In this document: piece after piece, positions 25,101 to 37,100 of the stretch
Position numbering within the stretch: the stretch's first letter is position 1
Layout: every line of letters starts with the position of its first letter
DNA from: Euborellia annulipes
Taxonomy: Eukaryota; Arthropoda; Insecta; Dermaptera; Anisolabididae
DNA: 64,000 nt
NCBI GenBank assembly: GCA_023213315.1
Contig: JAKCPI010011712.1
Coordinates: forward strand, 124,001 to 188,000
Direction: 5' to 3'
Position numbers and translations under genes: made by a program
Notes under the pieces: model-generated
Told to the model about the DNA's origin: nothing
What the model saw: the letters and a program-made list of their open reading frames with translations, nothing else
The model's database searches: none

Positions 25101-28100
25101 ATCCATATATCTTCTACGTATGATATATTAAATTTAAACTATCAATCGTAAGATCTAGATGAAACGGTATGGACGGGATGTTAATTTTTAATATTTATGA
25201 AGGATGTATAGCTCCATTTCTGTAATCGTTATCATGATAAGATTCAAAGTGAAACAACAGAGTTTTATTTTAAATTTACACTAATTGGCTATCGATTTCA
25301 TCCTCCTTAGGGCATCTTCAAACCAGCTGGAACGAAATGTTTATTATTACAATTTGAAAACAATTTTATAAAATCTTTTTGTTTGCTTAGATGTTATTGA
25401 ATATAGTTGTAAATCACAGCCATAATGCTAAAAATAGAACATTATAGAAATGAAAAAACAATATAATTAAAACATAATTCCATTAATTTTATTTTATTTG
25501 TATTTTATAAAATTGTCTTCAATAATAAAACAATTCTTTCCAGCTGGTCTGAAGATGTCCTAAGGACGAAATCGATAGCCAAAATAGTGCAAAATTTAAA
25601 ATAATCTGTTTTTTCACTTTTAACCTCATCATTTTAATATTTTATTATTTTCATATATACTAATGATATTTGCAGGGATTTAAAAAAATTAAATAATAAC
25701 ATTAAATTTCTTAAAATTTTAATTTATAGATAATTTTTTAAGCATTCAATTAAAAGAAAAATATATCCTTTCTATAAAAACTATTAATTTCGAGTGGAAG
25801 GCCTTTTTTTGGGTAACTCCTAGTCGCCATTCACATACTAATGATGATAGCCCCTGAGTGGGTTTATATATTTCTTTTTATTATTTGAAAATAATAATAC
25901 TTTGACCTTTATTGAGGAATCATGATTTATTATTTGAGCGACATTCTATTTCGGATTCTATTAACTGTATATAAAACCAGAAAGAGCGCATCACGAAACA
26001 TCCTTCCTCTTTTCGATTCCATGTGGGTGGTACTTAAGAATATAACAAGAGAGATAAAACATTTTAAATATATCTAATTCTTATTCCTATCTCTGCTATC
26101 ATCTAGAGCTGCCAAACCTTTTTACTTTACGGTAGACTAAAGAACAGTGGTATAATGAAATTTGAATGTGTCTCTTTTTAGCAGAAGGCTATTATAAGTG
26201 ATCTTGGAATTGCCCTTACCCCAACATACTCCCTGAGGCCCGTATATTCTAATATTATATACAATCTTGTCATTCTATCTATACTAGTATATTGTAGAGC
26301 AGCATTCAAAAGAATGATTACGAAAATCACTATGTGTGCTATTCTAAAAAACGCATGAAAAAATTATCTTTGAAACTATAAGAAACTCATGTAATTTTTC
26401 GAGGTTGTAGAGCAACATTCAAAGGGAAGCAGGAATATAATTTCGTTACGAAAATCGCATCCCTACTCCCACAATGTCTAGTAGAATAATAAGAAAAGGA
26501 TTAATATCCCGTGATATGTAGTCCCTAATCAAGATATAATTTCAAAATAAACAAATAACTTACCTCTAAATTGTCGTATGAAAAGATAACAATATCAAAT
26601 TAAACGCCTATGAAATTGGCTTAAAATCTTGATAGTTTCTTCTCTCTAAAGTATAATTTATATTTCATTTAGTTTTTGTAATCGTTGGCTTAACGATATT
26701 GGAAAGATACACTGTAATTAAATAAGAGAGTAAAGTTTGTGTAATCGAGATGTTTTACATAAAAAAATTCGCCACTGTTATAAAACAAAAGGCTAACTTT
26801 TAAAAAGATTTCTATATAATACTAGTAATTTAGCAATTTCTGCTAACTTTTCTTTGATAAGAGCCTTGAATTCTCTCCTACTCACATTTTATATAATCTC
26901 AAATATCATTTTAGAGATTTTTACTTTAAAGTGAATTTAATTAGTCTGATGATGTTTTTACTCATTTAAATTTTTTATTCATCTATTAAAAATTTTTATT
27001 AACATGAAATCGAATATTACAAGTTATTTTAAAATACTATTTTTATTATAACCAAGAAGAATATTATTCTATATACCAAGGATATTAAATCTATTAAGTG
27101 AGATTTGTTTTGAAAAATGTGAAAACATTGTCCCGAGCCAATATATCAGTCATATAAGGGGCTATTCTAGTATTACGTAAGCGAATTTTTGGCTGTTTCA
27201 GACCTCCCTCCTGCCTCTTGTTAACCTCCCCCTTACCCTTGCTTACATACTATTTCATATTGTTAGCAAATAGAAGTAAATATGATACCCGCGAGCAAGC
27301 CGGGCGACTGCCTGGGGCGCCAATTTTGAGGGGCGCCTAATTAAAAAGAAAAATATTTTTTTCATAATATTTTTAGAATTTATATTTTTTACATTGTTCT
27401 TTAATAATATTAACATTTTCATTTTTTTTTTAATTTGTAGCAATTTTGTATATTGTTGTATAAAAGGGCACCAAAATTTGTTTTGCTTGGGGTGTTCAAA
27501 CCCTAGAACCGGCCCTTCCCTAGTTTGCTTATGTAATACTTGAAGAACACCTGAGTAATGTATTATTATTTTAAATGGACATATTTCGTAACTTCCGGAC
27601 TAAATTGGGACACAATCACAGGTGTTGTTACCAGCAGCCCTAAATAAATATCAATTCTTATTTCATATAAATTATACTTTAGGATTGTTCATGTTTTAGA
27701 GAATAAGTAGAATATAAAATAAAATAATTTTCTTTTATCTCAAAGGAATAAAAAATTTAATTATTTTCTTTTATTAACAATAACCTTTAAAATATTTTTT
27801 ATAAAATATATTTATTAGTATAGTGAAGATTTATGAACGCTAAAAAAATTTTAATCTAATACCTTGAAAAGTTCCATAAAATAGAATAATTCTGAAATCT
27901 TGCAATATTCAGAGAAGCTATCCTTTAAATATGTAAATTATATATTGGCGTCGATTTCCCAATTTTGATGGAAAAGACGGTGTTTTTTTTTTTTTTTTTT
28001 TTTTTTGTTCGACATGTTCGGTTGGCATTTTAGTAGTCAGCCAACAGATTAACCCGCACGGCATGACATGTGGCCAAAAACCACGCCAAGTTGAAAACAA

Positions 28101-31100
28101 ACCTTTTTTTTTCTTCTATGTTATTCGCCCGACATCATTTTATGAAAAGGTTAGCTCACGGCTTTGATTCAACTTTAATTCTATAAACATAAATAAATCA
28201 TAAAATTTCAAAAATAGTATTTTTAATAGGAAAAAAGAAAAAATTTTAATTTTAATTAAGAAAAATAATAAATTTGAAATAAAGGTAAGTAAGTGTAAAT
28301 TAAATGATAAATTTTATATCACGAAGCCTCCTTTAATTTAATTTTTTTTTTAAATAAATTAAAATTTTTGTTTTCTTTTATTTTTTATTTGAATTTAAAA
28401 TAATACAATAATTTTTTTTTTTCTTTATTTTCCAAAAACCAAAAAGCTTGTAGATCCCCACTCTGAATGAAGCTGAATTCCCGTGTTGAAGTTCCAGCCC
28501 ACCGGTGGCGGGCCTCGAAACTTGTTTTTACTAAAAATTAATCAAAGTAGAGAGATGATTAAACAAACAAAATTTTTTCACTCTAGACACAGAATAAAAA
28601 AAAAATCATTTTCTAAAGAATGTATTTGATTTGCATTCTTTTATAAAGAAATTTTTTTTTTTTCTGAAATAAAAAAAAAATTGTCTTTTTCGTATTCCGT
28701 GTAGTAATAATGAGATGTTGGCGTTTGTAGTTTTGTGACGGGGTCAGACATCCAGTGGAGAGGCGTTGAATGTTTTTTCTTTTTTTTTTTACGAATTACG
28801 ATTCACGAGGCGCCAAGGGCTGTGATGTCGAGGGTTTGAGAAAACGGCGCCTTACGAATGGCCTGACGAACCCTAGGGTTGTAAAGTTATGCCCTCAACC
28901 CTCCGTGGTCCCTCCCCCCTCTCCCTTACCCTTAACCCTCAGGCCTTGAGCACTTTTCTTTCACGCATACAGGCACACACTCGTCGATATATATACAACA
29001 TGTGTTCCTTAGGTGCCCAGGTGTAAACGATTTACCTCATGTAATAAATAAATAAATAAATAAAAGTATTTACTCAGCAAATTTCAGCGTTTCTGTTGTT
29101 AATCCAAAAGTAAATTTTAATAAAAGCGTTTTTAAATTTAAATTTTGAATTGGAATTATACTGAGCTGGGTTCCAATTTACTCCCCATAAGATTTAAGAA
29201 CTTCTCTTAGGGCCGGTTGGTTCACTTCTAGTCTCAAACCTATCCGACAGATAGCAAATCATCGATATACTAATCAAACACCCTTAACCTTTGAGTTAAA
29301 AAAATGAGTTTTTCACATATAATTAGCTATTTGAGGTATAAGAAAAGTTTTGTGAAGTTATCAATTTAAAAAAGGTATCATTTATAAAAATTATTAAAAA
29401 TTTAAATTCAGTAAAATAAATATTAAAAATTAAAATAGCTAATTAATTTTTTAACTAAAAACAAAAATTTTAAAATTTCCAAAAAAATAAATAAACAAGG
29501 CTTGTGTTTCTAATTTTACCCCTTATACCGAACTTTGGGTCTTAGCTAGTTAACTACCATCTCTTATTTAATCATATGATTAGCTTAACTAGAACTGTAA
29601 AGACTCGAATGCCCTAGTTAACTTGATTATCTGAGGAATAGCTAGTTAATTAGAACTGAAGGAACCGACCCTTAGAGAAATTATTTGAATTATTAATATT
29701 TTTAATGACAGAGATACTACAGAAGTTATAAATTGATCATGATATTAGCGAAATTTTATAATTAAAATTAATAAACAGACGATATTCCTACTTTATGTGC
29801 AAATTTAATGGTTAAAAATGATAAGAGAAACTAAATGCTAAGGGGCTACGCTCAATTTATATTCACTCTAGAGTAAAAAAACCTAAAATGTTTAGACTTA
29901 AATGCTTAATTCATTTTCCTCGGCCATAATAATTATCAAAGAATTTTTAATCAAATTATAGACATACACGGTGTTTTTCTGGTGGAATTTTTTCCCATAA
30001 GGGAAAGAGATTAATATCATAAATTTTGACGTCGTAAGGGCTGTGTCTAATTAATTGACTTTCGACTTAATTCACCCTTTATATTAATCATTAATAGAGA
30101 GCGGAAAAATAAGCACCAAATTAAAAATCTAAATTAAACCTTTAAAAATTATGTTATATATAATATAGGGTGAGTCACGGGAAATGGACGTTTTTCTGGA
30201 AAGCATAACTCTGAAGATTTTTAAAAATAAAAAAATTTATTTGCATAGATTCAAACTCTAAAATATACCATTTTGTAATGCCCATGAGCGAAAAATTATG
30301 ACTGACAAATGATGACCCTTTTCACAAACATTGCCAAAGCGACTTCACACTTGTTTGTGTCTATGGTGCGATATTATGGGATAATATTTGTAGGGGCGGG
30401 GGACTCAAAATCGTCAAAAAAGGCGTGACGTAATATGTGGACGGCCACTTTGGTAATTTTTAAAAATTTGACAATTAGCAAACAATAGATTTAAGCCTCC
30501 CATTTATAAAATAGATTGGGAATAAAGGCACTTGGTGGGTGGTACAGGTAGACAGACAGTCGATGCGTGACTGCCAGCCAAAAGGGCACTATCAGATGAA
30601 TCCTCGTCTCGTGTGCGACTAACTCCTCCTCACGAGGATCAGCCAACCAAGTTGCCACCCAAGAAAGTTACTGTCCGAATCGAATATTCCAAGTTAGATT
30701 ATTATTTACCATCAGGATTGTTCTCAGACGGATTAATCAAATAATGCGACTTTCGGGTGAACTCTGTTCATTCTGAGCAGACACCTTGCTTTAAAATAAA
30801 AAAATCAACACAGTCAAAGAGTTTCTTTATCCATTATAAGTATGTAATCCCTAACCTCAAAACATCAAAATAGAGAAATGAAATAAATACTACCTCCATT
30901 GTTCATATTTTTTTAACCAAATTTAAAAATCACAATTAAATTTTTTTGAGCTTGGATGGGGGGGGGGGGGCGGGGGGCAAATAATTATGGGGATACAACT
31001 GAAGTACAAACCAATTCTATTGAAGATTGAATTATTTTAGGACTCAAAATATAGATTATACTGGTATATACTATCAATAGTTGAGAAATTAACAGATTCT

Positions 31101-34100
31101 TCTCTGGTCTTGAATTTTTCCCGGCATCTGCACTTAGTCACTTTCTAAGAGGACCTCTTCTTAAGGAGAGGGGATACTACAAAATGATATTAATAAAATA
31201 TTACATAGAGCTAATTTAATATTAAAATTTAAAATATTCCCTCTTCTCTTATATGCTCTTATCAGAAAACAACTTCAATAAAAGTAATTAAATTAATATA
31301 AATTTGTATAAATAATTGATTTATTTATATAATATATAAATGTACCTATATTTGATTGCTAATTACATCTTTATATTTGATTAATTATTCACATAATTTA
31401 AATATTTCAATTAACCTTAATTTATGAATAATGTAAAATGTATATTATATTTTAAAAATAAACAAATTTTAATAATTGTATCAAAATATTCAATTAAAAA
31501 AATTAAAATTGTTTCTTTGGTAAATTTCAAAGACTTTTCCCAATATAGTTGGGATTTTAATTTTATAAAATAGTAAAAAGTACGAAATTTTTTTTTTTTA
31601 TTATTTTTCATTTAAATGAAGTTTTTTTTTTTTATTAATTTACTAATAATTTATTATTATATAGGTTATCAAGTAACTGTTAAAATTATAGGACTGTTTA
31701 TTGAAAGTGATCATAATTATTATAAGCTTTTAATAACTAAATTTTCAGGGAGTATTTAATCGATTCCATTTGGACACTTTTAATCCGTTCATTTAGTAAA
31801 ATTGTATAATTAGTATAATTGAATCCACTTCTACATTAAAATAAAATCAAATAATAATGTTTAATTTCAAATAGATTTTTTTTTGTCAAAAAAAAAAAAA
31901 ATGATAGAATATTTATTAAGTTAATAATAATTGACTAATACTGTATTATACTAAATTATTTTCTCTTTTCTTTAAAACGTAACAGGGAGAGATTTTCTAG
32001 GAAGGGAGAGCTGCCAACGAAAATTCCTTTCATTGTTAATTATCATTTGCATTTTATTTTATTATTTATTTAATAATCTTTGTTTATATGATGGTTAAAT
32101 GATTTAACGGGAAAACTTTACTTCAATGCTTAAAAAAAATGTTCATAAGTAAAAAGTAAAAAAAGTAATTGATTCAAAATTTCAATAGGCTCTGTGTATT
32201 TTAAATGTTGACTGCTTGGAATAAACTATGGTTATTTTTCAAAATTTTAATCTCATATTTGGATATTTTGTACACAATAGAGATTCCTAAACAAATACAA
32301 AATTTCATAAGAATTGGAAAAATTTTTTCAAATGTGTAAAAAGTTCCAAATGGGACCCCCTTTTGAATTGAAATTAACATACAAATCCCCATAGGGATTT
32401 AACACTGGCTCTATGAAAGGAAGTGCAGGAAAATGAATTTGAAAAATTTGAAATACATTTTACTTACTTCAAAAAATTTTCACGAAAAATTTTACTAATG
32501 TACTTTTAAAAGAGCATCTAAAAAATAGTAGATTTATGAATTTTAACCAAAATCGTTGGACCGAAAATTGAGAAAATCAAAAAATCTGAAAAAGTACCTC
32601 AGTAAAGTAGAATACTTATTGGCCGATTTTGTTCAAAAGCTAATTGCCTAACTTAAATATAAAATTTCGACCTCGTAGCTCATTTCGTTCATGCCCAAAA
32701 TCGTTACACACCCACACACACTAACAGACATCATTTGGTGGCACCTACTTTTTTGTACTCAGAGAACTTCAAAACATGTATTTCCAGCAAAACCTCGACA
32801 TGATCGTAATACTTTTTCACTATATATAAGAGAAAGTAAAAATTAAATGCGGTCAAACAAATTGAATTAAAAAAAAAAGAAATGGACGTTGGCCTACCTA
32901 AAATACAGAAATCTAAAAACTTTATTAGACATATTGTATATAGATTATACTTTCATTATTTAACAATAAAAATATTAATTTGATATTTATTAACAATATC
33001 GAGTGATCATTTTTGATCAGATTATATCCTAGATTTATACGAGGACATATTTGTAAAAAAAAGTTCCTAAATCCGATTCCCCATTGCTTTATCGTTTTTC
33101 CAAACGAATCCCCTTACCCCCACCCCGCCCCTCTTTGCCCCAAACCACCAGAATCTTTTAATATCAATCTCTCGTAATAGATATTAGTTCTTTTTGAACA
33201 AAAATGTTCCAAATATCTAATCAATCTTAATGTTCTTTTGCTGGGATTGCGAGAAGATTCTTTTCTCCCAAGAACAAATCTTTCTAGATGGCTTCATAAT
33301 AAAAGATTCACTTGAGGACTAAAATAAAAGGGAATAGAGAAGAAAAGATAACGAAAATCGTTTATTTTTGGTTATCAATAAAGGGATTTAACAATCGTTA
33401 TGAAATCTTACTTTGTAGTGGTTGACAACTTATTCATTGGATTATTTAATTTAAAGAAGAGTTAATAAATTGATGTTTTTACTAGATATATATATTTTAT
33501 ATAAACAAAGAAAATTCAAAAATTTCGTAAAATTATAATAGATTGAATTAAACAATAATAGAAATATAGGGTTTTAAAATTAAATAATAATATTAGCAAG
33601 TAGATAATGTTTTTTGGCCTTTTGATACGAAGGAATTTGAATAAATTTTAATTTTTATATTTTATATTGAATTAAATAAATTTTTTTTAATCAAACAAGT
33701 AGTTGCAGGGCCCACTCAATTTTTACTTTCTCTTACCTATGTTTGTAATTTATATAGGGAAAATATTGGATTCACGATGTCGAGATTTTGATGGAAATAC
33801 ATGTTTTGAGATCCCCTGAGTTCAAAAAATAAACTGTCTGTGTGCAGTGGTGTCATTTGGGGGGGGGGGACAGGGGGCATTTGCCCCCCCCCCAAAAAAA
33901 TATATCTTCGAATATACAAACTGTACAAAATTAAACAATTAATTTAATTAAATATCTTTTAGCCAAATTCGAGTACCTAATTCTAAGTAAGAAAAAAATG
34001 TTTGCCCGCCTCCTAAGAAAAAGTTGAAATGACGCCATTGTCTGTGTGTGTAACAATTTTAAGCACAAAGCTAATGAGCTAAGAGTTTGAAATTTTATAT

Positions 34101-37100
34101 TTAAGTTAGGCACCCCCTGCGGCGTGAAAATGAGCTGCTTTTCAACAAAATAGACCAAAATGTACTAGTACTTTACTGAAGTACACTGTAAAAAAAATAT
34201 GAATTTTCAATCATTTTCCATATACTTTCGTGGTTTAATATTAATATACCCAGGATATGAATTACAATTAATATAAAAGTTTATGAACAAATTACCAACT
34301 TTTAAACTGATCTTTTTCTTTGTGTGCCGCCAAATTTTGAAATCGTTAAAAGTGTACCGCGACAAGTTGAGAACCACTGGTCTAAACGTTCTCAAATAAC
34401 TCGACTACCTCAAGGAATTTTTATTAATATTATTTTATAATTATTTTAAGGAAACTTGAAATTATTCTTTTAAAATTTTTTTCACAAATCTAAATTTATT
34501 AAATTCTGGTTTGAAATTCGCGCTCTAAACTATTTAAATATTTATGAATTATATTACAATCATACTAATTAAATAATTTTTATAAAGTAATTCAACTAAA
34601 TAGCTATAAAAATTCAAATTCAAATTAACAATTTCACCAAAATAATTAATTTTAAAACATACAAGAAATTGGTTAGGTTGGCACCAAATTGAACTTTCTC
34701 ATATATATTCATAAACAGTTTATGAAACAGAATTCCTATACTTGTATAGGAAGTTTTTTGGAAGTTTTTTTAACAGTGTACTTTTTCAGTTTTTTCGTTT
34801 TTCTCAAAATTCGCTCTAACGATATTGATTAAAATTTATAAATCAACTATTTTTTAGATGCTCTTTAAAAAGTATATCGGTAAAATTTTTCGTGAAAATT
34901 GTTTGAAGTACACTTTACTGATGAGGTATTTCAGATTTTTCAAATTCATTTTCCGACTCTTCCTTCCATAGAGGCAATGTTAAAAGCCTATGGGGATTTG
35001 CATGTTAATTTCGTTTCAAAAGGGGTCTCTTTGGAACTTTTTACACATTTAAAAGAATCTTTTTCATTTCTTGTGAAATTTTGTATTTATTTAGAATTGA
35101 AGATTAATGAGAGATGACGAGAAACATATAATTCAAAAAACCACCATGACTCATTCTTTTCGGCAAGCATGTAAGGAGGAAAAACACAAAACAAGATTTT
35201 TTATTTTTCCCTAATTGAGTTTTATTCCTAAAGCCTTTGTGCCTTTGAAATATTAGGAATAAAACTCAATTGGGGAAAAATAAAAAATCTTGTTTTGTGT
35301 TTTTCCTTGACGAAAAGAATGCGTCATGGTGGTGTTTTGAATTTATTTATAATTCTCTAGTGTGTACAAAATATCCAAACTATGGAAATTTTGAATCTAT
35401 TGACTTTTTTTTTTACTTGTGAAACCCAAGTAGCCAAGTGTGTTGGAGCTAGACACAATAAAATCTAGTGTGCTGTGTGTTATGTCACACCAGATTTTTT
35501 ATAAAAATATTTAATTAATATTAAAATATTTTATTTATTTAATTGACAAGATCTCAAAATTAAATAAGAATAAAAAAGAAGAAGGGGAGATGGGAGGGAA
35601 ACAGAGAAAGAGAGAAAATATCTCGTTGCTATTAGGCGAATTAAGTAAAACAGGGAGTAGGTGAATTGAGTGGCAGGTACAGAGGGGAGTTGGGAAGCAT
35701 CTCTAATAATTCAACATTCATTTATGGGGGTGTCAAATGTCTGGGGGGGGGGGGGCTTCTCATCATTTTGCCTCTTTCACTTTGCTTCAAATCAAACGCC
35801 ATACCTAAAATGTTCATTTTTAAATATTTTTAATATTGTATTTTACTTTTTTTTGTTATTCCTAATAGTTTCTTAATTGCAGGGTGTGATCTCCGGATCC
35901 CTGGCAGCGATCGCCATCGTCGGCTACATGGTCGCAGGAGCGCAAATTCGAAAATCAACCGGGGCCCTCGTCTACCCGTTTCTGGAACAGGACATCAGCG
36001 GATGCCCGTTCAATACCACGATACCTCCTCCCGTGTGAGTCAATGTATTTGTTTTGTTTTACATTCGCAAATTTGACTGATAAGAGCTGACAACCGGACG
36101 ATGGTGATTTGCAGCATGTTTTATTTACTGCTGCTCAGCTAATTGAGCTTTCGTTTTCAGATTTTAATCAAAAACTGTTGAAAAACAGCGCTATTCTCAA
36201 ATGGGTGTTTTCTCCTGATAAGAATAGATTGCTAACTTATATAATTAAAATATATTCAAACCATCCATTAGTCATTTGTCGTTAAGAATTCAAATAATTT
36301 AGATAACCAGGGGAATTGTTCTAAAAGAATTAAATATCTTAATTAATAATCAATATTTTTATATTAAAGAGTTTATTAATCATTCAACCAGTTTTTAATG
36401 ACAAAATCATAAGAAAGGAAATTTAAAAAATATGTTTGCATCAACATTTATTTACGAATAACTACTAGCACGCAGACCAAAATTAGTTAGACAAAAAGAC
36501 GATCTACATAAAATTTCAAAAAACTAAAAAAGTACAGTAAAATACTAGTACCCGAATTTTCCCAAATATAAGACCTAGCGCAATTTTATATTGGCACCGG
36601 AAATAGTATATATCTAAAAATTAAAATTAAATATACAAATTAAACACTAGGTTACTTGTTTCAAAGGTTTTATTAATTAAAAATTAACACTTAATACGTA
36701 TTTCGACAATTCCTTGTCATCATCAGAAGTGATTTCATTCTGATGATGACAAGGAATTGTCGAAATACGTATTAAGTGTTAATTTTTAATTAATAAAACC
36801 TTTGAAACAAATAACCTAGTGTTTAATTTGTATATTTAATTTTAATTTACAAAATGTTTCAACGAGAACCAACGGTCGAAAGTTTAAATCTTATCTAAAA
36901 ATTGAAAGAAATCCATAGAGCCGTTTTTCGTGAGCTGATGTGCTTACAATCAAACTTACGTTTAATAGTATAAGATATTATTAATTTATTTAGATATATG
37001 TGATCACTATTAAATCATTAAATGACCTTATCTTGCATTTCAATTAAAAATAAATTTACAATTATAATTTGAATAAAATAAGATATAAAAATTTGTTTAG

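Larger units (their letters stand above)
33725..35500 (+). mobile_element. Long ACTTTCTCTTA-family copy with three nested insertions
   Basis: Starts ACTTTCTCTTACCTATG and ends GTCACACCAGATTTTTT. It is interrupted by a hAT MITE (33845-34040), a TA-flanked MITE (34184-34778) and a hairpin element (35132-35341). Between them the family order A then C' is intact: AATTTTATATTTAAGTTAGG, TTTTAGATGCTCTTTAAA, CATGTTAATTTCG, GTACAAAATATCC. It is non-coding. Confidence 0.8.
24918..35882 (+). other. Intron 10
   Basis: 11 kb, the largest intron. Contains the foldback at 25254-25622, a repeat with ends like GGGCTATTCTAGTATTACGTAA (27158-27552, itself containing a GGGCGCC-rich piece at 27285-27520), a Harbinger-type MITE (29210-29671), two long ACTTTCTCTTA-family copies (32190-32837 and 33725-35500) and G/T/A homopolymers. 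25650-27150, 27560-29200 and 29700-32150 hold no other resolved feature, apart from ORF-free G+C patches at 28800-28950 and 30330-30700. Confidence 0.6.
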
